A stretch of 64,000 nt of DNA, taken from assembly GCA_036346375.1 (NCBI GenBank), contig CM070520.1:16131791-16195790 (forward strand), read 5' to 3'. A program made the translations under genes and the position numbers. This DNA comes from Guadua angustifolia. Lineage: Eukaryota > Streptophyta > Magnoliopsida > Poales > Poaceae. Below the pieces are notes generated by a model. The model was given only the letters and a program-made list of their open reading frames with translations. It was not told the DNA's origin and ran no database searches. Positions 33,300-43,658 of this stretch are shown in pieces; within the stretch, counting starts at the first letter, position 1, and each line of letters opens with the position of its first letter.

Positions 33300-33900
33300 T
33301 ACCCTTCGAACTAATTACCCTATTATATTTTGACAGTGCCACCAGCAGCCAAAGGACACTAACCTATGTGGATTATACGTTTGCCATAATATGCAACTCC
33401 TCATTGGTTTAAAGAAGACCAATGTTATAGAGATTCATCAATCTTGCAACAATTGTTTCCACTTATTAATTTAGATACACGCAAAACTTACTTTTCCCAT
33501 CGAAAAGCTTGGCAATGCGCTGAATCTGCGTTGGAACAGGCTAACCTGCTAGTTATTCGAGGACAACTCTGTGCCTTCTTGATGTGTGAGGTTATAAATC
33601 CAAAAGACGAATGCCACTCAAGCATCACCTGATATCAGAGTTGTGAATTTGTTAGTTACCGTTTCGATTAATTTGTGAATCTTGTGCTGTGAATTTGTAA
33701 GTTGTAGTTCTAAATTCAATTGGTTATTATATATGTGACTTGATTTCTGAAATGGATGCATTGTATATTGTAATATGTGATCCAAGTTCATTTCTGAAAT
33801 GTATGTCATAACATACTAGTGATGCTCTGTAATGCTTTTGTTTTAGAGGGCATGGCTAGAATTTCCTGAGACTAGCCAATTAATAAAAATAGTAAACCTT
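33300..33900. other. Spacer, no feature recognised
   Basis: AT-rich DNA with short open frames only. No domain or repeat family is recognised. Confidence 0.5.
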
Positions 33901-33904
33901 GGAA

Positions 33905-34375
33905 AATAAGCATCACAGACGATTCTTGTTTGGAAACGTCTGTGATGAGGGTTACATCACAAACAGTTCCAAACAAGAAACATCTGTGATGTATCCCACA
34001 TCATAGACGGTTAAAAAACGATCTGTGTTGAAAGCTACATCACTGACGGTTGCAGTCAAGAACCGTCTGTGATTTATACCTCATCATAGACGGTTCCAAA
34101 TAAGAACCGTTTGTGATGATGTATACATCACAGACGGTTGTAGCCAAGAATAATCTATGATTTATCCCTCATCACAAATGGTTCCTAAAAACCATTTGTG
34201 ATGAGAGATGCATCACAGACGTTTCTTGGTTGAAACCATCTGTGAAGACTATTTTGACAGGCGGTTCACAAACCGTCTGTGATCACTGAAGTTATCACTA
34301 ACGGTTGCTCACAGACGATTCGCAAAACCGTCTGTGATGACCCTCACAAACTGTCTATGATGTGTTCTTGTGACG
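33905..34375. repeat. Inverted-repeat array with CATCACAGACGGTT motif
   Basis: About ten variants of ATCACAGACGGTT and its inverse AACCGTCTGTGAT alternate across the segment, forming successive hairpins. This is characteristic of a CACTA-derived MITE family in grasses. The right end TTCTTGTGACG may be a decayed CACTA terminus. Confidence 0.65.
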
Positions 34376-34545
34376 AAGTAGGCACGAAGGACAAATAGAC
34401 GACCGTGCCTGGGCTCATCGAAGATGAACCGAGCCGGCACGGCAGACATGACAGGCCATCATGACCTGGCACAATTCAGGCACGAAGCAAGATGAGCCCG
34501 TGAGGGGCCAGCCTGGCACAGCACAACGCCCACCTCTAGGTGCAA
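34376..34545 (-). repeat. hAT-like terminal fragment (tentative)
   Basis: Read on the minus strand it starts TAGAGGTGGGCGTTGTGCTGTGCC and continues with repeated GTGCC/GGCAC phrases. This resembles the GC-rich ends of Ac-like elements that begin TAGAGGTGGGC. Only one end is present. Confidence 0.35.
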
Positions 34546-35045
34546 CTGGGAATGGGATGCTCTCCCTCGCCCGGTTCCAGCCAGCGCATGCAGTGCCATG
34601 CTTCATGAAATTGCAAATATGGCCCTCTATTAACCATGGCAGGCACCTACCATGTTCGAATACTATGATAGGTGGACCTACTGTGATCTCATGCTGCACC
34701 AGGTACAGGTAACACGCGTCATCTCCCGGTCCTTTCGTGATCGAAAAGAGACTAAATTTGCAATTTCGTTCGAATGAAGATCAAACTTACAAAAAAGGGG
34801 AGAGGTGCTTCTATACTTTTCTTTTTAAAAGTTGCATAAATATTAAAGCATAAATAAATAATAGATTATGATTACTTATCTCTTTATTTACTTCAAAATT
34901 TATGCAATTTGTATCAAGAGGCAAAGCAGAGAAACACTGTTAAAAAAAATCAAAGGACTAAAAAACCAGAGACTCCTTTACATGTCTCTCTATCAATCTG
35001 CAAGCCACCACCCTTTTCCTCCTCTCAATCTCCTCTAGGGACGGA
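34546..35045. other. Spacer, no feature recognised
   Basis: Mixed DNA between the hAT-like end and the A' paralogue. No supported gene. Confidence 0.5.
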
Positions 35046-35641
35046 TTTAGGTAAAAAGATCATCGGAGTTGCTGGAGTCATTACAAACTTACAACACCAA
35101 CTCGTAACTTGTAATAAAAGGACTATATATTTATATACTAAAGGAATTATACGTGTTAACCTAAAGATAGTCGGTGTACCCTGGAATGCGTTGTACATGC
35201 CCAGATGACCAGATGCCCTTAATTTCCCTTTCCACTCGTTCTCTCATCTCCGTTCCCCACTCCACCACCTTAACGGTTACTTTACTTGGCTACAGGTCAA
35301 AGTGCGAGGGAGAGATGATTGGTGCCATTGTTTGATTCACATTCTAAACAAAACAACAAACCTCTAATAGGCATGCATTTGGCTAAACAGACCACATGGG
35401 AAAAATGTCAAATTGAATCCTTATGTATTTTTTATAGGTAACAGTTGTCCAGCTGACACACAGAAATCATGGCATACCATCCAGCTTTCAGCAAAAGCAG
35501 CAATGCTTCATATATAACTAATGAACTGACATGCTTACAAAGTGTGCAGCAGGTTGATACGTAACGAATTAATTACAGAAATGGACATGCTTATAAAGCA
35601 GCAGGTTAGCAGCAATCCACTTTTGTTTTTATTGATAACCT

Positions 35642-36375
35642 TATTTGATGAATGATCTGAGTGTACATGTGAAGTTTTGAATTTATAGCTTTAAGTGTGA
35701 GTGTTGGTGTAAGTTAATGGTGCTGGGACATGTAAATTTAGCTTTTTCCCTTAGTATAATATGAATGGAATCGATTTGATTTGGCATACTTGAGAAGTGA
35801 TGTTAGTTGGACATTTTAATTGCATGAATTTGCTGAATGTTATGGTTATGCTGATCTCGAGTGGTTATGTTTGTATGTACATACCTGTATGTTCCTATGT
35901 GTACTTAGGTATGCATATACACTTATACAATGCTATTAAAGACTTGCTTATAAATATTAGATTTGTTGATTTTTGAAATTTTAAAACCAGAATTCTAGTT
36001 CTTTAATCGCTAAAGCTTTTCTTAAAATGGACAGAGGAAATTTCAAATTAAGGCCAAAATTTGATTTTAAATTTTTAAATTTCTCTCATTATTTTGAGGG
36101 TGATACAAATATATTTATATATGTATATTTGTTGGAGATATAGCTTATTAGCATAGAATTTGAATTAAGTTAATGGCTATGAGCTAAGATGTGCGTGTGT
36201 GTGAATAGTGTGCCTAAACGCATACAGATATAATGCTTAAATGGTTTGGAATCATTTGAATGATATCTTATTGTGCACTACTGTTTGACTTTATCTCTAG
36301 ATGCTACTGAGGGAGGATTTAGAACAGATGAGCTGGGTCTTTTAGAAATCTTGAGAAATTGGGTGGGTTTTACAA
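35642..36375. other. Insertion of about 735 bp in segment A'
   Basis: This block is absent from the matching place in segment A (about 1015-1030). It is AT-rich, non-coding and without clear TIRs. The end GGGTGGGTTTTACAATAA is LTR-like, but nothing else supports a class. Confidence 0.35.
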
Positions 36376-36477
36376 TAACTGAACTGATCAGTAATGTACC
36401 ATGAGTTATTTCCTTTTTACTGATAACCTACCAAACTCATCACTTCGATAACTGAACTAATCAAGTAATGTATTAGG

Positions 36478-36910
36478 GCATGTATAATGGGTATTAATTG
36501 CTGGCCCTAAAAATTACCACATAAGCAAAAAAAGCTGATATGGAGGAGAGAGATACCAAAGAGAGAGAAACAACAACTCTTCATGTAGCAACGACTCATG
36601 GCAAGCTGGCGGAGTAGTCGGGGGGGGAGGGAGCGAAGCCTGCCTCAGCGGTCAGCGGAGCGTTCGGGAAAGCGAAGTGTGTGGAGGATTCTGGAAAGAC
36701 GGAAATCATGGCGCGCAAAGATCCAACGTGTGGCCAAGCGATCTCGATCGGATGGCTAGGGAACGCGGATGGGCACGTGTCCAGTGCGGTGCAGAGTGCA
36801 CTGGAATTCCAGGTGGCATAAGATATGTATGATGCTAAAATAGATATGTGAGATCCGTCACCTGTTGTGCTTGCCTGGAAGTTGCTATAATGAACGAGAG
36901 CGCTGTTGAA
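36478..36910. mobile_element. Possible MITE insertion in A'-B' (one recognisable end)
   Basis: The element starts GGGCATGTATAATGGGTATTAATTG directly after TTA, at a site where segment A (1133) continues without it. The matching right terminus is not visible, so it is either truncated or the right flank was deleted together with most of B. Confidence 0.35.
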
Positions 36911-38364
36911 GTTATACTACGGTATGAAAGCATATTAAATATATTGTTTATCATTACTTTTATGAAAGCATATTAAATATATTGTTCATGTTACTTTTAC
37001 GATAAAAAAGATTACTATATTTGTAATTTCACTCCAACGGAGCTGACTCGGGGGAGGATGGTGACGCAGGACGGCATGAACCCCCTCCCCGTCCTGTCCG
37101 ATGATGCTCCAATTCCATTCCGCCATATTTTTTTTCTTGTTCGCTTTAGTTTCGTGCGTACCTGAAAACTCTGAAATCAAGAAAAGCAAATATTCTCTCT
37201 ATGGACTCCCTCAGCTGCATATTAACAGTACGACCATCTAATTTCCACTTGTATACAGTAGATTAACAATTACAACAGTATAACTAGCAACCCTGAAGAA
37301 AAATGGACACTGCTCAGGTGCAGTCCCATAGGGACTACAACTTAAGTAGTCATCGCAGAACCGTTCGATCGAAAAACAGCTAGATCTTTGAGAGTGGTAC
37401 TGTAGTAAATCATTGTGCTAATTCTCTGTTGCATTAGGCACTTAGCAAGTACTGTAGCACATATTTTTAACTGATGCCAAGGTTTCAATTTTCATTTTCG
37501 AACCATATCTTGGGGGCGACCAAAAGCAAAATTTTAGTCAAAATTCAAAAACCAAATTTCAAATCTGGTATTTTTAAGGCTGCAAAAACTGAAATGTTGA
37601 CCCAAATGACCGTAATTTCGGCCCAAACTATTGCTTCCACGCCCGCTGCGATAAGCCCTTATCGCCACCTTCACCTCACCCTGCCCCCAAATCGCTACCC
37701 CGTCACCCTGCTTGCCCTTGCCCGCACAGGTCCTCGCGTGTCTGATGCCCCTCCTCATCACCCACGCCAAGCGCGCAGATAGTTGGGCCTCCGTCAAGAT
37801 TTGGAATCTGAGGGCGAAATCCAAAATTTTGACCGAAATTTTCGAAATAATGACAAAATTTGAACATGACTGGTGCTCATGAAATGACCACGATAACAGC
37901 ATGCATGAATCATAAAATATATTACTATTTTATTAGTTTTATCATATCTTAGTGGCCTTTTGGCTAGGCTTGCGGTACAAATTGGAATTTTTTTATTTAA
38001 TATTTATTTTAAATCTTTTTTCGAAAATAATCGATGAAAAAAATAGCAAAAATGCCCTCCCGTCGCCCCAGTATGGGGCAATCGCCCCATACTAGGGCGA
38101 TAGGAGGGTCACCCGACGGCGCCTAATGACGAAATTTGAAAATTTGAAGGCGAAATTTTCAATTTTTTAAAAAATCATTTGATGCCTGAATCTTTGAGGC
38201 GATAGGGCCCACCATTTTTTTATTTAATATTTGTTTTAAATTTTATTTGATATAATCAATGGGAAAAAAATAACCTGCTGTAAAAATGTCAGGAGGCACA
38301 CTGCCCGAGGTAAATATCGCCCTAATATGGGGGCGATCACCCTATATCCAGGCGATATCTACCC

Positions 38365-38370
38365 TTTATA
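38365..38370 (+). promoter_or_regulatory. TATA-like box of the MULE GRF gene
   Basis: TTTATA in CTACCCTTTATAACC, about 115 bp before the ATG at 38486 and followed by a GA-rich leader. The region before it (38040-38350) has the repeated inverted motif ATCGCCC/GGGCGAT. Confidence 0.4.
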
Positions 38371-38485
38371 ACCTTCGTTCTCGCTCGTGATCTCACAAAG
38401 CTAGCAGCGAAAGAAGAAGAAAGAAAAGAAGAGAGAAGGGAAGGAGAGGGAGGAAAAAAAATAAGAAGTAGAGGATCAATCCAAA

Positions 38486-39070
38486 ATGCCGAGACGTGCA
38501 AGTGGAAAGGGAAAGGGGAAAGCAAAGGAAGAGGGAAGCACCTCGGACTGGCCGCGTAACGTCGCGTACCAGGACAGGACCTCTTCCTATCTTGCGGGGT
38601 TGTCCCACCGATGTGTCTGTGCGGAGATCCTTGCAGGCTTGTCCGCTCTTGGGAAATTCCAACTTGGAAGAGGAGATATTGGAAGTGCCGCAACTATGCC
38701 TTCGACCCGCTTGAGAAGAGCCTGAAGAATCACCAGCTAGTAACAATCATACGTGTTTCATAATATTTCTACATGAAACTTTGCTAATTTATGTTTTATG
38801 CAGTCATCTCCGCCGCTGTGTGAATTTGAGCAGTGGTTTGATATGGAGATCGACCCCGAAGACCAAAGGCTCCTTGATCAAAGCATCCGAGATGAGGAGT
38901 TCAGGCGGCAGCTTCAAGCGTAGCGTGACGCCACATGCGAGGAGGCACGTCGAAAAGAAGCAGAGGAGAAGGAGGTCGAGACAAAGAGGAAACGAGAGAG
39001 GGCACGTCGTGCTAGAGAAGCCCCACCGGAGGCATGGGCGAAAGGGAAGTGGCCTCGATCCACTCAGTAG
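38486..39070 (+). pseudogene. MULE accessory gene with GRF-type zinc finger, two exons, inactivated
   Basis: It starts MPRRASGKGKGKAKEEGS, a Lys/Gly-rich N-terminus. In the next frame (shift between about 38530 and 38605) it shows CLCGDPCRLVRSW, then TWKRRYWKCRNYAF (38614-38710), the CxCGxxC...RRxWxC pattern of GRF-type zinc fingers that bind nucleic acid. The donor is at 38740 (CTA/GTAACA) and the acceptor at 38801-38803 (TATGCAG). Exon 2 gives LCEFEQWFDMEIDPEDQ and a long charged helix, ending KGKWPRSTQ before TAG at 39068. A TAG at 38921 breaks exon 2. Similar ORFs accompany PMD-MULEs in grasses. The order and convergent orientation relative to the minus-strand genes fit. Confidence 0.65.
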
Positions 39071-39177
39071 ACATGAAGTTGTAACCATTATTTTCCTTGT
39101 TCGTGATGCGCATCCCAGTTTTATGTCGTAATGAAGAGTGTGGTCTAGTTTATTTTTCGTAGTAACTTCTGATTTGA

Positions 39178-39550
39178 GAAATCGTAGCCACTTAGGGGTT
39201 TTCGTAGCCTCACGGGGCCCACCAGATGCGGCCCAGAAAATACGGGAAAAATCACGAGTGCCCTATGCAATGCGGGCTACCACTTATCTATGGGCGACTT
39301 GGCCAAGCGTTGCCCCGGCACGAAGTTGCGAAAATCGGAAAAGGCACACGCGGCCATGTAACCGCGAAAATCGTGGCCACTTAGAGATTTTCGTAGCCTC
39401 GCGGGGCCCACCGGATGCGGCCCAGAAAATACAGGAAAAATCACGAGTGACCTACGCAACGCGGGCTACCACTTATCTATGGGCGACCTGACCGAGCATT
39501 GCCCTGACACAATGTTGCCAAAATCGAACAAGGCACACATGTTACTAATT
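39178..39550. repeat. Two-copy tandem repeat of 187 bp between convergent MULE genes
   Basis: GTAGCCACTTAGGGGTTTTCGTAGCC (39185) and GTGGCCACTTAGAGATTTTCGTAGCC (39372) start the two units. Both contain CGGGGCCCACC, GATGCGGCCCAGAAAATAC and GGGCTACCACTTATCTATGGGCGAC. The repeat sits between the 3' ends of the GRF gene and the PMD gene. Confidence 0.85.
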
Positions 39551-39649
39551 GAGAAGGATAAGCTAAAAAAATGCAAGCACTGAGTTTAGACAGTTATACA
39601 ACATGGTGCTGAAGATAAAGAAATTACAAAAGTATAGCTATACAACAAC

Positions 39650-39908
39650 TTAGTCACGACCACGCTTCCTAATCTAGTCCGTGGGGTACGTAAGTGGCGA
39701 CGGAGGACGGGCGTCCCTCCTAGGCCGGCCCTACGGCGCAGGGGAGTGTAGTCAGTCGGCGACTCGGGTGCGTCCTGGTGCGGTGCTCCCAGGAGCTGAG
39801 AGGGGGCGAGGTAGTCGGTGGACAAGTACTCGTCCACGTCGAACGCTGCCTCCCCCTCGATGTCATCGTAGTCTGCATCACCGAAAGCACCCTGGGGTCC
39901 TGGTGGGA
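39650..39908 (-). pseudogene. PMD gene, C-terminal exon segment
   Basis: On the minus strand this follows the PMD frame from 55174 once the solo LTR is removed. It reads HVPPGPQGAFGDADYDD and DEYLSTDYLAPSQLLGAP, then a Pro/Arg-rich tail ending RKRGRD and TAA at 39650-39652. The tail (acidic block, STDYLAPSQ, RKRGRD end) has the style of grass PMD-MULE proteins. A stop or frameshift lies in the last 60 bases before the RKRGRD end. Confidence 0.55.
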
Positions 39909-40116
39909 CGTGATGTCGTGCCCCGAATCTGCAAATCCGGACACTCTGTGTATTCTGCACTAGTCCAGGATTGCGCTAGTGCACACAGGCTAAACAGGGT
40001 TAACGTACCACAATCATACACAGCGGAATAATAATAAAGTATTCCAAACATGTATATAAACGAGTTGTACGACCTTATGGTCTCCTTACAATAGTTTGCC
40101 ACGCAGGGCTTACAGT

Positions 40117-41667
40117 TGAAAGCATCTAGGCCCCCTTGTGTTTGATGGTTTTGGTAATTAATGACAATCACGGAAAAAGGAACTAATGTTGTTTGCATGA
40201 GTAAAGTGAAAAAAAAACAGGAAGGACGATTCTTCAAGGGACATCAAAATGATACAAGTCTAAAATGGAAGGCATACGCATCGAAGAAACAAAAAGAAAT
40301 GAAGGAAGATCGACTCTTCATGGGACATCGAAATGTTACAAATAAAAAGGGGAAGAGTATGCATCGGAGAAGCAAAAGAAATAAAGGTATAAAATTTTAG
40401 AGATATTTTCTAGTCATTCAACCGATCTCGGAGTTGGGAGAAAAGATCGGATTGTTAGGATAGTCGCCGTACTATTAAGAGGGACTTGATTGGGGTCTTG
40501 AACTTTAATTGTGCATCTAATATGGCTCAAATAAATATTTGTTCATTCATGCATTCGAGAGTCACTGCCTTCTGGAAATTGAAGTCAAGGCCGGCACTAC
40601 CGCAATGGGTACCGGTCATATAGTGTCGGTAGGTTTTTAACAGAGAGCTATTTTTCTGGTTCTTCGTAGGCCGGCACTACCGGGCTAGGTGGGCGGTAGT
40701 ACCGCAAATGGGGTACTACCGCACCTAAGCTTCTTGATAGCTTTATATGAGGCATTTTCTTTTAATTTGGCAAGGTCTTGGTACTATCACTTTTAAAAGC
40801 GATAATCTGAAGCCATATATAAAAAGCATCTTTATGTGACTCGTGTCAGCGCATTTAATGCCCGTACTAGCCGTTGGTACAAAGGGCGGTAGTACCGGCC
40901 CCTAGAGGGCGGTAGTACCGGCCATGGCGATTTTTTCAGGATTAAAAATGAATAACGGCTAGTTTATGTGGGGTGGGGTTATAAATACCCCTCACATGCT
41001 AGGGGCTGGTTGGTGACTCTATTGAATACTCCTTAAGCCCTAGCAATACTCTCCACACTCTAGTGCATTCAATTCTTGATTCTTGGGTTCTTAGAGAGAA
41101 AAATTGAGTGCATTGCTTTGTTTGAGCCATATTGATTGCACTCTTGAGTTCAAGCCTACATCAAGTTTGTTACTCTTAGAGGTTGCCGCCTCCTAGATGG
41201 CTTGGAGGCGTGAGGTCCCGGTGATCTTCACAAAGAAGCTTGTGTGAAGGCCCGGATGATTGTGAAGGCAAGGAGCTCGCCTACCCGGAGCGGGGAAGAG
41301 CTACCACGAGTGATCGGGGAAGGCTCAAGCGAGAGGAGCCGGCTTGAAGAAGTTCAAGTCACCTCAGCGTGGAGTAGGGGAGGCAGCAAGTCTCGAGACC
41401 ACGGGATAAAAATTCACGTGTTCATCTCTTGTGGTTTGCTTTGTTTTACTTTTGTGCAATTCTAGCAAATTGGTTAGCTTCATGCTACTTGCTTAGCCAT
41501 TGACATAGTTGAGTAGTTATTGTTATTTGGTGATCACTAGAATTGCTAAGTATTAAAATTGTCAAAATTGTCACTAGTTCTTAGAATTCATTAAACTTGA
41601 ATTTTAGTGATAGACAATTTAGAAAAGCCTATTCACCCCCCCCTCTAGGCTCATCCTCGATCTTACA
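40117..41667 (+). mobile_element. SIRE 5' LTR
   Basis: It carries the palindromic CGGTAGTACCG motif at about 40694, 40887 and 40910. Compared with the 3' LTR it lacks about 28 bp at 40621 (GGGTACCGGTC against GGGTAAGGCGGTAG..ACCGGCC), a deletion between inverted arms. A TATA-like GGGTTATAAATACCCC is at about 40975-40990. Confidence 0.9.
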
Positions 41668-41669
41668 AG

Positions 41670-41681
41670 TGGTATCAGAGC
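41670..41681 (+). other. SIRE primer binding site
   Basis: TGGTATCAGAGC, complementary to the 3' end of initiator Met-tRNA, lies two bases after the 5' LTR. Confidence 0.9.
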
Positions 41682-41723
41682 TTGGTCTCTCTTTATTTTG
41701 GCTTCACCGCCTAGAGAGCAAGG

Positions 41724-43645
41724 ATGGCCAACGAGGGGATTTCAATTGGAAAAGCTACTTTCTTTGATGGTACAAATTACGCATATTGGAAAATACGTAT
41801 GACGGTTTACCTCAAAGCTATGAGTCCCAACATATGGGGAATTGTTAATGAAGATTATGTTGTGACTAGTGATCCCGCTTCAACCGCTAAACAAAATGAA
41901 AGATTTGTTCATCTTAATGCTCAAGCAATGAATGCTATCTTTGGTGCCTTAAATGCGGATGAATTTAATCGTATAAGTAATTTAGAAACCGCACATGAAA
42001 TTTGGAATACATTGTCGAAAATTCACGAAGGAACCTCCACCGTTAAGGAAGCAAAATTACACATGCTTAGAGTAAAATATGAAAGCTTCATTTGTTACCT
42101 CATGAGAATATAAATGAAATGTATTCTAGATTAAACAATATTGTTAACGAACTCAAGGGTCTTGGTACGACCTTGAGTGATGTTGATATTGTCAGGAAAA
42201 TGCTTAGGGCTCTTCCCGAGAAGTACGAGACATTGGTGACTCTATTCCTCAATTCACCGGAATTGCCAAAGATGACGCCAACCGGACTTCTTGGTAACCT
42301 CATCACAAATGAGCTCTACAAAAAGGACAAGGAAGAGCTATTGGAACAAAGCTCCTCGAAGAAAAAGAATATTGCTTTCAAGGCAAAGGCGGAGTCAAGT
42401 GATGAGGGCTCCGAAGATGAAGACACCGAGGAGGAGATGGCTCTTCTCGTCAGAAGAATGAAGAAGTTCATGAGAAGGCGCTCTAGCTCAAGCGGTCCAC
42501 AAAAATTCAAGAAAGGGCAACATTCTAGTACCAACCGGTATGCAAATATCCGGTGCTATGAATGTGATGAGAAGGGGCACATCGCCTTGCATTGTCCCAA
42601 GAAAAAGAATGACAAAGACAAATCACCCAAAAAGAAGAAATTCTTTCAAGACAAGAAGAAGCTCTTCAAGAAATTCCAAAAGGATGGCAAGGGTGAAGCT
42701 CATATTGGAGAGTGGGATTCCGAAGAAGAGTATTCGGACTCCGACTCATCCGAAGAAGAGACTCCTTCAAAGAAGAAGGGTCTTGCCGGTATCGCCATCA
42801 AGGAGGCTTCCTCACCATTCATCACTCCTTTATGCCTTATGGCTAGAGGAGAAATCAAGGTAAATACTAATGAAGATGAAGAACCTTCATATGATGAATT
42901 AATGAACATGCTTGAGGATTTAAATGAATATCTTGGCAAAGAGAAATCAAAATTTAAGGTTTTGAGAAAAGAGTTTCTCTCTCTCAAAAATTCTTATGAT
43001 GAGCTAAAGAAAGCTCATGAAGTTCTCCTTGCCAAGGATCATCCAAAGTCCTCAAATGATATTGGTATAGAATGCATTATTATCAATGATTTGCCAAATT
43101 TAGAAATCAACTCATGTTATGTGGCAAAATCAAACATCGCTACTTCATGTGATGATTTAATTGATACATCATGCTCTAATGCTAGCTCATGTCATGAAAA
43201 CTTAATTGTTGAAAATAACGAACTTAAAAAACAAGTTAATAAACTCAATAAAAGTTTAGATAGATGTTTTAAGGAAAAAGATACCCTAAATAAAATTTTG
43301 GGTAGTCAAAGATATTCTTACAATAAAGAAGGATTAGGTTATGCCCCCAAAAAGAACAAGAAAATAAGTAACAAGGCTCCTCGCTTTGTGAAATCGAATG
43401 GTAAATTTTGTTACAAATGTCATGACATAGGACATCTTGCTATTGATTGCGCACTAAATAAAGCATCTAAAGAGAACATTCATGATTCTTGCTATGTACT
43501 TAAAAAGGATAAAAATGGTAAAGATTTTGCTAAATTTATTGGGACCCCAATAATTGGCCAAAGAAAGAAAGCCGTTTGGGTTCCCAAAACCTTGGTCACT
43601 AACCTCCAAGGACCCAAACAAATTTGGGTACCTAAAAAGGTTTGA
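41724..43645 (+). pseudogene. SIRE gag (UBN2-type capsid plus two zinc knuckles), one frameshift
   Basis: It starts MANEGISIGKATFFDGTNYAYW, the DUF4219/UBN2 start with the FDGTNYxxW motif. The first frame ends at 42113. The protein continues one frame over (from about 42100, INEMYSRLNNIVNELK, PEKYETLV), so a 1-base shift is at about 42095. CCHC knuckles are CYECDEKGHIALHC (about 42550-42595) and CYKCHDIGHLAIDC (about 43410-43450). Between them lie acidic and Lys-rich stretches. It ends WVPKKV at TGA 43643-43645. Confidence 0.88.
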
Positions 43646-43658
43646 TTTTATTTTGTAG

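Larger units (their letters stand above)
35046..37985. repeat. Paralogue A'-B'-C' of the 421-11845 complex, without E
   Basis: 35046-35640 and 36376-36477 match segment A. 36925-37020 and 37140-37755 match the right part of B, and 37762-37985 matches C. It contains an insertion of about 735 bp at 35642-36375, another at about 36478-36910, and lacks most of the GC-rich part of B. It has no E element, showing that A-B-C is the older arrangement. The MULE starts where the match ends. Confidence 0.8.

Noticed and set aside
42316..42987. Antisense frames within gag
   Set aside because: They mirror the charged repeat composition of gag on the opposite strand and have no independent support.
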